Below, in pieces: positions 1 through 8,351 of a stretch of 52,235 bases of DNA. The stretch covers positions 1 through 52,235 of the forward strand of contig NZ_JAGPXL010000046.1 in NCBI RefSeq assembly GCF_018070565.1, written 5' to 3'. Positions within the stretch are counted from its first letter, which is position 1, and each line of letters opens with the position of its first letter. The position numbers and the translations under genes were made by a program. The DNA comes from Streptomyces sp. B93. GTDB taxonomy: Bacteria > Actinomycetota > Actinomycetes > Streptomycetales > Streptomycetaceae. Under the pieces are notes generated by a model. It had not been told where the DNA came from, searched no databases, and was given only the letters and a program-made list of their open reading frames with translations.

Positions 1-197
1 TCTCCCCCGAAGACCTGCCCCGCGTCTTCGAACGGTTCTGGCGCGCCGAGGCCAGCCGCAGCCGCACCTACGGCGGCTCCGGCCTCGGCCTGGCCATCGT
101 CGAGGCCATCGTCCACGCCCACCACGGCGAGGTCGGCGTGGCGTCGGAGCCCGGCGCCGGGACCACCGTCACCATCCGGCTGCCGCGCACTTGCTAG
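1..197 (+). CDS. Sensor histidine kinase, C-terminal ATPase end (5' partial)
   Basis: Reading in the frame that starts at base 3, 64 residues precede a TAG stop. They end a HATPase_c domain: a P-E-D-L-x-R-V-F-E-R-F-W-R segment (F box), then GGSGLGLAIV (G2 box), then the GAGTTVTIRLP closing strand. This is the catalytic ATP-binding end of a two-component kinase, probably membrane-bound; the sensor and dimerisation parts lie outside the window. Its stop codon overlaps the opposite-strand stop of the next gene inside a CTAG palindrome. Ligand and partner regulator cannot be told. Confidence 0.85.
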   Translation, partial: SPEDLPRVFERFWRAEASRSRTYGGSGLGLAIVEAIVHAHHGEVGVASEPGAGTTVTIRLPRTC

Positions 198-1153
198 ACC
201 TGCGGCAGCGCGTCGTTGGCACAGCGGAACCCGAGGTTGCCCGACGACGACTCCGGGGTGTTGGAGGAGCGGGCGGCGACCCGGTAGCGGTTGCAGTAGG
301 AGTCGTGGCAGAGGTAGGAGCCGCCCCGCAGGACCCTGGTGGTGCCGGTCTCCGGGCCGCGCGGGTCGGCCGACGGGGACCGGGCGTAGTAGGTGGGCGA
401 GAACCAGTCGGAGCACCACTCCCACACATTGCCCGCCATGTTCCACAGGCCGAAGCCGTTGGGGCGGTACGACCGCACGGGCGCGGTCGTCACATGGCCG
501 TCCTCGGCGGTGTTGGTGTGCGGGAAGTGGCCCTGCCAGATGTTGCAGCGCCACCGCCCGCCGGGGGTGAGGTCGTCGCCCCAGGCGTAGCGGCGGCCCA
601 CGAGTCCGCCGCGTGCCGCGTACTCCCACTCGGCCTCGGTGGGCAGGCGCTTGCCCGCCCACCGGGCGTAGGCGGAGGCGTCGTCGAAGGAGACGTGGAC
701 GACGGGGTGGTTCTGCCGACCGTTGATGTCGGAGCGGGCGCCCTCGGGGCGGCGCCAGTGGGCACCGCGCACATTGATCCACCAGGGCGCTCCGGCGGCG
801 TTGCCCAGGACGTCGGCCGAGGGCGCGTCGACCACCAGGTGGAAGACCGCCGAGGAGCCGTACCGTTCGGCGTCGGTGACATGGCCGGTGGCCTTGACGA
901 ACGCGGCGAACTGGGCGTTGGTGACAGCCGTCTCGTCGATGTGGAAGGGCTTGAGGCGCACAGGGTGCACGGGTGTCTCGCCGTCGGCCCGGTAGCCCTC
1001 GTCGAAGGCGTCGCCCATGGCGAACTCGCCGCCCGGCAGGCGGACCTGCCCGCGTGTCGAGCGCTCGCGCAGGACGGCGGCGGGGGTCGGTGGCGCCACC
1101 GTGGAGGGCGCGGCGGCGGCCGGGGTGCAGCAGGGGCGGTGTTCGCCGGTCAT
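194..1153 (-). CDS. Formylglycine-generating enzyme (SUMF1 family)
   Basis: 319 residues. Converts the active-site Cys of type I sulfatases (CxPxR) to formylglycine in the cytoplasm. Family signatures visible: LPTEAEWEYAARGG near residue 180, NVWEWCSDW near 245, the LRGGSYLC loop and a C-terminal SSSGNLGFR. The redox-active Cys pair is present (Cys282 and Cys287, C-x4-C), so the enzyme should be active with copper. It starts 7 nt downstream of a sulfatase gene on the same strand, an obvious substrate. Length matches characterised Streptomyces FGE. ATG start at 1153; the stop overlaps the kinase stop by 4 nt. Confidence 0.95.
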   Translation of the reverse strand: MTGEHRPCCTPAAAAPSTVAPPTPAAVLRERSTRGQVRLPGGEFAMGDAFDEGYRADGETPVHPVRLKPFHIDETAVTNAQFAAFVKATGHVTDAERYGSSAVFHLVVDAPSADVLGNAAGAPWWINVRGAHWRRPEGARSDINGRQNHPVVHVSFDDASAYARWAGKRLPTEAEWEYAARGGLVGRRYAWGDDLTPGGRWRCNIWQGHFPHTNTAEDGHVTTAPVRSYRPNGFGLWNMAGNVWEWCSDWFSPTYYARSPSADPRGPETGTTRVLRGGSYLCHDSYCNRYRVAARSSNTPESSSGNLGFRCANDALPQV

Positions 1154-1160
1154 GGTGCGC

Positions 1161-2717
1161 TCAGTCCTCGGCGGAGGTCAGATAGGTGGACTCGTCGAGC
1201 CCGCTCAGTGTCGGGTCGTGTCCCACCTGGCCGACGTCGTACATCGATGTCATCCAGTGGTAGAAGTTGTCGCCGCGCGCCCGCAGCACCTCGTACAGGC
1301 GGCGCGTCATCCGGGCGCGGACCTCGGCCAGTTCGGGGTGGTCGTGGACGTTCTGGAGTTCGTCGGGGTCGGTCCGCAGGTCGTACAGCTCGTTGACGGA
1401 GTCGGGGTTGACGACGAGCTTGTACCGGTCGTCGCGCACCATGCGCTGCGGGTACGGGAAGTGGTGGCCGTGGAACTCGCAGACGATGTCCTCCTCCCAC
1501 TCCACCTCCTCGCCGCGCACCAGCGGCAGCAGGCTGCGCGAGTCGACCGCGGGCTTGGGGTCGATGCCCGCCAGGTCGAGGATGGTGGCGGTGCAGTCGA
1601 GCAGGCTCACGAACTCCGGGCGTACGACGCCGCCGGGCGCGCCGGGGACGCGGAGCAGGCCAGGGGTGCGGTAGATGTCCTCGTACATCGCCGGGCCCTT
1701 GTCGTGCAGTCGGTGGGAGCCGGTGAACTCGCCGTGGTCGCAGGTGAAGAACACCGCCGTGTCGTCGACGAGGCCGAGGCGTTCCATGGCCCGCACGACC
1801 CGGCCGATCTGCGCGTCGATGAGGGCCACATAGCCCCAGTAGACCGCGATGAGCTTGCGGGTCACCTCGATCGGCATGGTGTCGAAGGTCCAGTGCGCGC
1901 TGTAGTTGCGCTGCACCGGCGGTTTGCCGTGGAAGGTCTCCGAGACGGACCGCGGCAGTTCCACGTCCTCGGGGTCGATCAGGTCGAAGTACTCGTCGGG
2001 GAGGATGTAAGGCAGGTGCGGTCCGAAGAAGTGCAGCGCCAGGAAGAACGGCCGCTCGTGCTGACGGCTGTCCTCGGCGTACTGCTCCAGCTGTTCGATG
2101 GCACGGCTGGCGAGATAGTGCTCGAAGGTAGCCTCGACGGGCTGGTGCAGCCGGGCGGCGAGCAGGTTGCCGGGACCGCCGTTGGGCAGGGTGCCACGGA
2201 TACGGTCGCTGATCTCGTACGGCGGCAGGTTCCGCTCGGCGAGGTAGGCGAGGTAGTCCGGGTGGTCCACCGGGTTGTGCCAGCCGGGGAGATGAGGGCC
2301 GTCGAAGCCGTAGTCGGTCGCGGTCCGGCGGTTGCCGACGTGCCACTTGCCGATGAGGCCGCAGTTGTAGCCGTTCTCGCGGAGCGCCCGCGAGAAGGTG
2401 AACTGGTCCTCGGCGAGGTCCTCCAGATAGCCGACGTTGCGTTCGTGGTTGGCGAGCAGTTTGTGTCGGAAGGGTGCCTGTCCGGTGAGCAGGCTGGCGC
2501 GGGCCGGGGTGCAGATCGCGGTGGGGGTGTACCAGCGGTCGAAGCGGGTGCCCGTGGCGGCGAGTTCGTCGAGGTGGGGGGTGCGGGCCAGCCGGTTGCC
2601 GTAGGCGCCGAGCGTGTCCACCCGGTGCTGGTCGGTCATGAGGAAGAGGATGTTCTTCCTGGACGCGCCGGGCCGGCCGGGCGTACTGGCCCGGCCGGGT
2701 GTGCGGGACGAGGTCAC
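1161..2717 (-). CDS. Type I sulfatase (alkaline-phosphatase superfamily), cytoplasmic
   Basis: 518 residues, hydrolyses sulfate esters. Starts NILFLMTDQHR (metal ligands Asp29 and Gln30), carries the formylglycine motif CTPAR with Cys69, GKWHVG near 140, and a C-terminal lyase-like half with the FTCDHGE metal site. No signal peptide, so it acts on imported substrate. The reading frame is open far upstream, but the true start is the GTG at 2717: it overlaps the TGA of the binding-protein gene as GTGA (4 nt), and homology begins just after it. Followed by the FGE gene that matures it. Could be an aryl, alkyl or sugar sulfatase; sequence alone does not decide. Confidence 0.93.
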   Translation of the reverse strand: MTSSRTPGRASTPGRPGASRKNILFLMTDQHRVDTLGAYGNRLARTPHLDELAATGTRFDRWYTPTAICTPARASLLTGQAPFRHKLLANHERNVGYLEDLAEDQFTFSRALRENGYNCGLIGKWHVGNRRTATDYGFDGPHLPGWHNPVDHPDYLAYLAERNLPPYEISDRIRGTLPNGGPGNLLAARLHQPVEATFEHYLASRAIEQLEQYAEDSRQHERPFFLALHFFGPHLPYILPDEYFDLIDPEDVELPRSVSETFHGKPPVQRNYSAHWTFDTMPIEVTRKLIAVYWGYVALIDAQIGRVVRAMERLGLVDDTAVFFTCDHGEFTGSHRLHDKGPAMYEDIYRTPGLLRVPGAPGGVVRPEFVSLLDCTATILDLAGIDPKPAVDSRSLLPLVRGEEVEWEEDIVCEFHGHHFPYPQRMVRDDRYKLVVNPDSVNELYDLRTDPDELQNVHDHPELAEVRARMTRRLYEVLRARGDNFYHWMTSMYDVGQVGHDPTLSGLDESTYLTSAED

Positions 2718-3715
2718 TTGCCTGCTCCCGTGAAGAGGTCGCCGGTGTAGTAGGTCTCGGGGTCGACGGGCTCCTTCAGCTTCCCCGTCTCGACGAAGTA
2801 GTCGTTCATGCCGGTCAGCCAGGTGGCGATGGTGCCGTCCCGGGTCAGGGAGTCCAGTTCCCCGACGCTGAGCAGCTTGTTGTTGGCGGCGTCGGCCCTG
2901 ACCTGCTCGACGGGGACGTCGAGCTTGTCGGCCGTGATCTCGATAGCCTCGTCGGTGTGCGTGGAGCGGAAGGCGATGGCCTCGCGCAGCACGGCGAGGA
3001 CTTTCCCGGCCTTCTCCGGCTGGTCGGCGACCACCTTGTTGCTGGCGACGAACGCGGTGGGGAAGGAGACGTCGTCCTCGAAGTCGGTGTTCTTGGCCAG
3101 TTCCCGCATGCCGGGCACCTGCTTCTTGATCGTCGCCGCGGCCGGGTACCAGAAGCCCGCGGCGTCGATCTGCTTGGCGGAGAAGGCGGAGACGATCGTC
3201 GACGGGTCCATGGGGACGACCTCGAGGTCGTCCTTGGTCATCCCCGCCTTCTTCAGGGCGAGCGAGAGGATCATGTCGCCGGAGGTGCCCTCGGGAACGG
3301 CGACGGTCTTCCCCTTGAGCCCCTGCATCGAGGTGATGCCCGGCTGGGCGATGACCCGGTCGGAATTGCCGAGCGTGTTGATCGCGACGACCTTGGCCTG
3401 GCCGGAGGCGGGCAGCCACATGGCGCCCGGGCCTATGTAGCCGAAGTCGAGGTTGTCCGTGCCGAGGGCCTGGATCTGGAGGGGCCCGTTGGTGAAGACC
3501 TTGCTCTCCGCGGTGAGACCGTGCTTCTTCCACAGGCCCTTGGCGTCGGCGATGGCGATCAGGCTGGCGCCGTTGAAGTCGTTGATGTAGCCGAAGCGCA
3601 CCTTCTCGCCCGAGGCGCCGGAGGAGCCTTCGCCTCCGCAGGCGGCCAGGAGCGCCATCGTGGAGAGGCCGACGAGGGCGACGGAATGGTTTCTGCGGGT
3701 GGCGCGTGGTGGCAT
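2714..3715 (-). CDS. ABC transporter substrate-binding lipoprotein, SsuA/TauA (NMT1-like) type
   Basis: 333 residues. Signal peptide of basic n-region (PPRATRRN) and hydrophobic core ending in the lipobox LLAACGG, so lipid-anchored outside the membrane. The mature part has the NMT1/SsuA pattern: GYINDFNGASLIAIADAKGLWKKHG at the start, GYIGPGAMW, and GKTVAVPEGTSGDM. The family binds sulfonates, sulfate esters, taurine or similar anions. Start chosen at ATG 3715, which has GAAGGGA 9 nt upstream; an in-frame ATG at 3739 overlaps the ATPase stop as ATGA and is the alternative. Next gene downstream is a sulfatase, which favours a sulfate ester as ligand. Confidence 0.88.
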   Translation of the reverse strand: MPPRATRRNHSVALVGLSTMALLAACGGEGSSGASGEKVRFGYINDFNGASLIAIADAKGLWKKHGLTAESKVFTNGPLQIQALGTDNLDFGYIGPGAMWLPASGQAKVVAINTLGNSDRVIAQPGITSMQGLKGKTVAVPEGTSGDMILSLALKKAGMTKDDLEVVPMDPSTIVSAFSAKQIDAAGFWYPAAATIKKQVPGMRELAKNTDFEDDVSFPTAFVASNKVVADQPEKAGKVLAVLREAIAFRSTHTDEAIEITADKLDVPVEQVRADAANNKLLSVGELDSLTRDGTIATWLTGMNDYFVETGKLKEPVDPETYYTGDLFTGAGK

Positions 3716-3735
3716 GACGGGGTGTCCCTTCCGGG

Positions 3736-4548
3736 TCATGTCGTTGCGGGGCTTGCGGCGAGGGCGGTGGCCGTGCGGCCTTCCTGGTGGTAGACGGAGT
3801 GCCAGACACGGTTGCGCAGGGCGGCGAACCCGGGGCTGAGGCGGAACTCCTCGTTGCGTTCGACGGCGGGGTCGACCTCGACGACGTCGTAGACGCGCCC
3901 GGGGCGGGCCGCCATGACGATCACCCGGTTGGCCAGGAACACGGCCTCGTCCACGTCGTGGGTGATGAACAGCACCGTGCGCTTGTCCCGGCTCCAGGTC
4001 TCCAGCAGCTGCTCCTGGAGCTTCACCCGGGTGAGCGCGTCAAGGGCACCGAACGGTTCGTCCATGAGGAGGATCGAGGGATCGACGGCGTAGGCGCGGG
4101 CGATGGCGCAGCGCTGGCGCATGCCCCCGGAGAGCGTCTTGGGCAGCGCGTCCGCGAACCGCTCCAGCCCCACCAGTTCGATGAAGTGCTCCGCCCGCGC
4201 CCGGCGCTCGGCCCTCGGGACCCCGGTCGTCCGCAGCCCGAACTCCACGTTCTGGCGGACGGTCAACCAGGGGAAGAGGGCGTACTGCTGGAAGATCACC
4301 CCGCGTTCGGGGCCCGGCCCGGACACGGGTGCCCCGTCCACCAGGGCACGGCCGGCCGTGGGTATCTCCAGCCCGGCGAGGATGTTCATCAGGGTGCTCT
4401 TGCCGCAGCCCGAGGGGCCGACGACGGTGACGAACTCATGGTCCGCGATGTCCATCGACACGTCGTCGAGGGCGGTGAAGGTGTCACGGCCCAGGGCGAA
4501 GGTCTTGGTGACGCCCTGGAGGGAGATCTTGGCGGGCTTGCTGGTCAT
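3736..4548 (-). CDS. ABC transporter ATP-binding protein, SsuB/TauB type
   Basis: 270 residues, the cytoplasmic ATPase of the importer. Walker A GPSGCGKST, Q-loop FQQYALFPWLTV, signature LSGGMRQRCAIARA, Walker B ILLMDEPFGALD and switch His in FITHDVDEA are all present. Start ATG 4548 overlaps the permease stop as ATGA; an ATG 15 nt upstream (4563) is possible. Sits between permease and binding-protein genes, all overlapping or nearly so, so the three form one importer. Confidence 0.93.
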   Translation of the reverse strand: MTSKPAKISLQGVTKTFALGRDTFTALDDVSMDIADHEFVTVVGPSGCGKSTLMNILAGLEIPTAGRALVDGAPVSGPGPERGVIFQQYALFPWLTVRQNVEFGLRTTGVPRAERRARAEHFIELVGLERFADALPKTLSGGMRQRCAIARAYAVDPSILLMDEPFGALDALTRVKLQEQLLETWSRDKRTVLFITHDVDEAVFLANRVIVMAARPGRVYDVVEVDPAVERNEEFRLSPGFAALRNRVWHSVYHQEGRTATALAASPATT

Positions 4549-5432
4549 CGGCGTTCCTGCCATCCGGTGAGCTTGCGTTCGGCGAGGAGGAGGACGCGGT
4601 CCATGAGCAGACCGAGGACCCCGATCGAGATGAGTCCGACGAAGATGGTCGGCAGGTCGTAGTAGAGCTGGGCGTTCTGCATCCGGTAGCCGAGGCCCTG
4701 CTGGGCGGCGATCAGCTCGGCGGCGACCAGCGTGGCCCAGGCCGAGCCGAGCCCGACCCGCATGCCGACCAGGATGAACGGGGTGGAGGCGGGCACGACC
4801 ACCCGGGCGAAGATCGCCGCGTCCTTGGCGCCCAGCACCCGCGCCGCGTTGATGAGCGTGCGGTCGACGTTCACCACGCCCTGGAAGGTGGAGATCACGC
4901 AGGCCAGGAACGCGGCGAGGAAGATCACGAAGATCTTCGGGGTCTCGTCGATCCCCATGACGACCACGGCCAGCGGGATGATCGCCAACGGCGGGATGGT
5001 GCGGAAGAACTGGATCCAGGGCTCGATCAGCCCGCGCAGGACGCCGTACCAGCCCATCAGAAACCCGACCGGTACGGCCGCGGCCGTACCGAGGGCGAAG
5101 CCGATGAACACACGCGTCAGACTGGCGAGGACGTCCTCGCCGAGCGTGCCGTCCTCGATCAGCGTTCCGGCGCGGGAGACGACCTCGGGCGGGGTCGGCA
5201 GCTTGAAGCCCGCGGCGGCCAGCGCCCACCAGATCGCGATGCCCAGGGCGACGGAGACGGCGTTCAGGATCAGGGGGAGCCCGCGCCGCCCCGACCGCGA
5301 ACGCTCCGGCGTCGTCTTCACGGCCTCCGTGTCGTCTGTGCCGCCCGCGGCGGGCGGACCGGCCGCCGTCCCGGGAGTTTTCTCTGGTACGGGGTGCCCC
5401 GCGCGGGCGCCCTTCTTGTCAAGGACGGACAT
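4545..5432 (-). CDS. ABC transporter permease, SsuC/TauC type
   Basis: 295 residues. About six membrane segments after a roughly 55-residue Pro/Ala/Thr-rich cytoplasmic N-terminus. The EAA-type loop that docks the ATPase is visible as INAARVLGAKDAAIFARVVVPASTPFI. ATG 5432 is preceded by GAAGGAA at good spacing; the frame is open further upstream but without a better start. Overlaps the 3' end of the ROK gene by 14 nt, so regulator and importer are cotranscribed. Confidence 0.92.
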   Translation of the reverse strand: MSVLDKKGARAGHPVPEKTPGTAAGPPAAGGTDDTEAVKTTPERSRSGRRGLPLILNAVSVALGIAIWWALAAAGFKLPTPPEVVSRAGTLIEDGTLGEDVLASLTRVFIGFALGTAAAVPVGFLMGWYGVLRGLIEPWIQFFRTIPPLAIIPLAVVVMGIDETPKIFVIFLAAFLACVISTFQGVVNVDRTLINAARVLGAKDAAIFARVVVPASTPFILVGMRVGLGSAWATLVAAELIAAQQGLGYRMQNAQLYYDLPTIFVGLISIGVLGLLMDRVLLLAERKLTGWQERR

Positions 5433-6684
5433 GGGCGGTTCCTTCGGAGAGGGGGTCGCGGGTGCCGGAGTCGCCCTGCGGACCGGCGGTTTCGGGGTAC
5501 CTCGCCAGCAGCGGCGAGCTGTGGAAGACGGCGGCGAGCGCCCCGATGGCACCGTCGTCGTCGGAGAGCCGTGCCGCCTCGACGACGGGGCCCGCGGACG
5601 AGGTCGGGAACAGCTCACCGGCGAGGGTGACGGCGACCTGCTCCACGAGGACCGGCGCCAGCTGCGCGATCTCGCCGCCGATGACGACCTTCGCGGGATT
5701 CAGGGCCATCGTCGCCGCTCCGACGACCCGCCCCACCGCCCCGGCGGCCTCCCTCAGCACCCGGTCGGCGACGGGATGCGCGCGGGCCACGGCGTCCGCC
5801 AGGTCGCGCAGGCTCTCCAGGCGCAGACCGAACTCCCAGCAGGCCGCGAGGATCGCGGGAACCGAGGCCACCGTCTCCAGGCAGCCGCGTTTGCCGCACC
5901 GGCAGGGCCGGCCCGCCGGTTCGACGGTCACATGGCCGAGTTCACCGGCGAGCCCGGCCGAGCCGGTCACCAGATGGCCGCCGACGACCAGCCCGCCGCC
6001 GACGCCGTCCGACAGCCGTACGTACACCAGGTCGGCGACGCTCTCGACACCGCTGATCGCCTCGGCGAGGGCGGCGAGCCGGGTGTTGTTGTCGACGATG
6101 ACCGGTGCGTCGAAGCGCTCGGCGAACGCCACGTCGACGCCTTCCGGCGCCGGGCGGAGCACCGTCCCCACCGAGGTGGCACGCGGCCAGGCCGCCCCCT
6201 CGAGGGCCGGGTAGGGGCCCGGTACGCCGATGCCGATGCCCTGGAGCGCCCCGAAGTGGACCCCGGCCTCCGTGGTCAGCCGTTCCACCAGGTCGAGCGC
6301 CAGCCCGGTCCGCGTCTGCCAGGACGCGGCATCGTCGTAGCGGACGGACCCCGAGACCATGATCTCGTGGGAGGCGTCGGCCACGACGACGTGAACGCGT
6401 CGGTGACCGAAGTCGACCCCCATGAACTGCGCGGACGCCGGGTCGAGCGCCAGCCGCTCGGCGGGGCGGCCACTGCCCTCGCGCCGGGAGGCGTCGGTGT
6501 CCACGACGACGATGGCGCCTCGTTGCAGGAGGTTCCCGGTGATCTCGGAGAGGGTGGTGCGGGACAGGCCCACGACACGGGCGATCTCGCCGCGGCTCAT
6601 GGCACCGTTCTCTTGCAGCGCACGCAGTACGCGCTCCTCATGGGTGCGCCTGACCAGTGCGTGCACTCCGGTGGGCATCTGCAT
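5419..6684 (-). CDS. ROK-family transcriptional regulator
   Basis: 421 residues. N-terminal winged HTH (EERVLRALQENGAMSRGEIARVVGLS, about 12-60) followed by a ROK sugar-kinase-like domain starting GVDFGHRRVHVVV, with a zinc-binding CRCGKRGCLE motif near residue 230. Regulators of this architecture usually repress sugar uptake or degradation genes and respond to a sugar or sugar phosphate. It is the first gene of the ABC/sulfatase/FGE operon and has a perfect inverted repeat just upstream. Start is ATG 6684 (or 6678); no clear Shine-Dalgarno, so a leaderless transcript is possible. An upstream in-frame ATG at 6747 would run through the inverted repeat. Confidence 0.9.
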   Translation of the reverse strand: MQMPTGVHALVRRTHEERVLRALQENGAMSRGEIARVVGLSRTTLSEITGNLLQRGAIVVVDTDASRREGSGRPAERLALDPASAQFMGVDFGHRRVHVVVADASHEIMVSGSVRYDDAASWQTRTGLALDLVERLTTEAGVHFGALQGIGIGVPGPYPALEGAAWPRATSVGTVLRPAPEGVDVAFAERFDAPVIVDNNTRLAALAEAISGVESVADLVYVRLSDGVGGGLVVGGHLVTGSAGLAGELGHVTVEPAGRPCRCGKRGCLETVASVPAILAACWEFGLRLESLRDLADAVARAHPVADRVLREAAGAVGRVVGAATMALNPAKVVIGGEIAQLAPVLVEQVAVTLAGELFPTSSAGPVVEAARLSDDDGAIGALAAVFHSSPLLARYPETAGPQGDSGTRDPLSEGTAHVRP

Positions 6685-6710
6685 GCCGGTCAACGTAAGG
6701 AGGCCGCATT

Positions 6711-6734
6711 TTTCCGTCAACACTCCGACGGAAA
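6711..6734. promoter_or_regulatory. Inverted repeat, probable operator of the ROK regulator
   Basis: Perfect 8-bp arms TTTCCGTC and GACGGAAA separated by 8 nt. It lies 27-50 nt upstream of the ROK start in the gap that also serves the divergent GH43-like gene. Position and symmetry fit autoregulation. The regulator assignment is inference. Confidence 0.55.
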
Positions 6735-6988
6735 GTTTGGAAAACATGGCTCCGGCGACCCGCCGATGCCCGTGGTCGAGCGTGTCCGATGGCCGCTACT
6801 CGTTAACACCGCACGTCAAGCCCGGTGTTATCTGATTGTGACCCTTCGAGGTCGCTGTCAGATCCCCCACCCGACCTGCGAGATTCCCCCTCGCATGGGT
6901 CACTCCGTCACCACCCCGAACCCGGATTATTTATTCGGCCTGTTGACGTAAATCGACGGTCGTTCTCATGCTGTGCGGCATGTCACCC

Positions 6989-8335
6989 ATGAGTACCAAT
7001 GACAGAGCGCTGCGCCGACGGTCCCTGCTGGGCGGAGCCGCCGGTCTGGGAGCGGCGGCGGCCCTGCCCGGGACCGCCGCCCACGCGGCGCCCGTGCCGT
7101 CGGAGGCCGCCGCGTCGGCGCGGCGCCACCCGTCCAACTGGCCCGACCCCGAACCGTACGGCGTCGCCGACACCCGGCCGGACCTCTGGCCCCGCGCGGA
7201 CAACTCCCTCGTCCTGCCCCTGGAGTTGCGGCCACGCGACCGGGAGCGGGGCACGGTGTGGATGCGGGACACCTACGTCAACTGCTTCGTCGTCGACGGC
7301 CGCCCCCTCTACGTGGCCACCGGCACCACCCGCGTACCCGGACTCCCCGCCGCCGGTCCGTGGAACGACGGCATCTTCGTCTGGACCTCCCCGTCCCTGA
7401 ACGGCCCCTGGAGACTGGTCGACACCACCCGCATCCGCCCCGATGCCGAGAAGGGCAAGGTCTGGTCACCGGAGTTCGTCACGGAGAACCGGCCCGGCCG
7501 CACGGTCGTGGCCCCCTGGCAGGAGTACTGGCACGACGACCGGTTCGGCAAGCGCGGCCAGGCGTGGGCCCCGGAACTGCACCACTTCAAGGGCAGGTGG
7601 TATCTCGTCGCCTGCATGGGCGACCACTCCCGCAAGGTCGGCTCGTTCATGCTGGTGAGCGAGGGCGGGGTCGAGGGCCCCTACCGCCTTGTCGAGGGCA
7701 ACCTGGGCAAGCCGTTCGGCGAGTCCTTCATCGGCGGGCCGAACTTCATCGAGCCCGGCGCCTACCACCACATCGACGGCGGCCTCTACACCGAGGGCGA
7801 CGACGCCTGGCTCGTCCTGCACAACGACCTCTACGCCAGGTTCCGCGACGACATGGAGGACATCGTCCCCACGACGGACCTCCCGAGGTTCCAGCAGACG
7901 CCGTACGCCCCCGAGCCGTACCTCGAAGGCGCGTACGTGTTCAAACACGGCGGCAGGTACTACCTGCTGCACGCCGCGTGGGACCGGACCTCGGTCGACG
8001 CCTACGGCAGTGTCCGCAACGCCTACGACCCGCCCGCGGCGGGGCGGGTGCAGTACCAGTACGACGCGATCGTCGCCGTCTCCGACCGCTTCGAGGGCCC
8101 CTACTCCGAGCGGTGGACGCTGGGGGTCGGCGCGGGCCACAACAACATCTTCCGGGACCACCACGGCGACCTCTGGGCGACGTTCTTCCGCAACCCCGCG
8201 GCGGGCTACTGGGCGGCACCCTCGCGCGTCGACGAGGCGGCCGTGCCCGGTGTCGTTCGGCTGGAATGGACCGGCCCCGGCAACGACCGCCTGTACGTCA
8301 AGCGCCGCGACCCCCGCCACACCACGGACGGCTGA
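6989..8335 (+). CDS. Tat-exported GH43-like (five-bladed propeller) glycosidase
   Basis: 448 residues from ATG 6989 (ATGs at 6980 and 6968 are also in frame; none has a clear ribosome site). N-terminus has the twin-arginine signal RRRSLLGGAAG, then mature sequence after AHA. Clan GH-F/J propeller features: an early MRDTYVN Asp (candidate base), KVWSPEF, and WAPELHHFKGRWYL, where WAPE is the usual place of the general acid in GH43. Repeated GPY/GPWRL strands fit the blades. Substrate not deducible. It diverges from the ROK/ABC/sulfatase operon across a 300-bp gap, which suggests linked control. Confidence 0.75.
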   Translation: MSTNDRALRRRSLLGGAAGLGAAAALPGTAAHAAPVPSEAAASARRHPSNWPDPEPYGVADTRPDLWPRADNSLVLPLELRPRDRERGTVWMRDTYVNCFVVDGRPLYVATGTTRVPGLPAAGPWNDGIFVWTSPSLNGPWRLVDTTRIRPDAEKGKVWSPEFVTENRPGRTVVAPWQEYWHDDRFGKRGQAWAPELHHFKGRWYLVACMGDHSRKVGSFMLVSEGGVEGPYRLVEGNLGKPFGESFIGGPNFIEPGAYHHIDGGLYTEGDDAWLVLHNDLYARFRDDMEDIVPTTDLPRFQQTPYAPEPYLEGAYVFKHGGRYYLLHAAWDRTSVDAYGSVRNAYDPPAAGRVQYQYDAIVAVSDRFEGPYSERWTLGVGAGHNNIFRDHHGDLWATFFRNPAAGYWAAPSRVDEAAVPGVVRLEWTGPGNDRLYVKRRDPRHTTDG

Positions 8336-8351
8336 CGCCCCCGCGCCCCGC

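Noticed and set aside
191..2750. Long plus-strand open frames across 191-2750
   Set aside because: Val/Gly/Arg-rich shadow frames opposite the FGE and sulfatase genes, which have clear family motifs.
2718..3809. Upstream extension of the sulfatase reading frame to 3809
   Set aside because: It is the antisense-like second frame of the binding-protein gene, Arg/His/Gly-rich, with no homology. GTG 2717 in a GTGA overlap is a better start.
4732..6951. A 739-residue plus-strand open frame
   Set aside because: Mirrors the permease and ROK genes on the other strand; composition is typical of high-GC antisense frames and no domain is recognisable.
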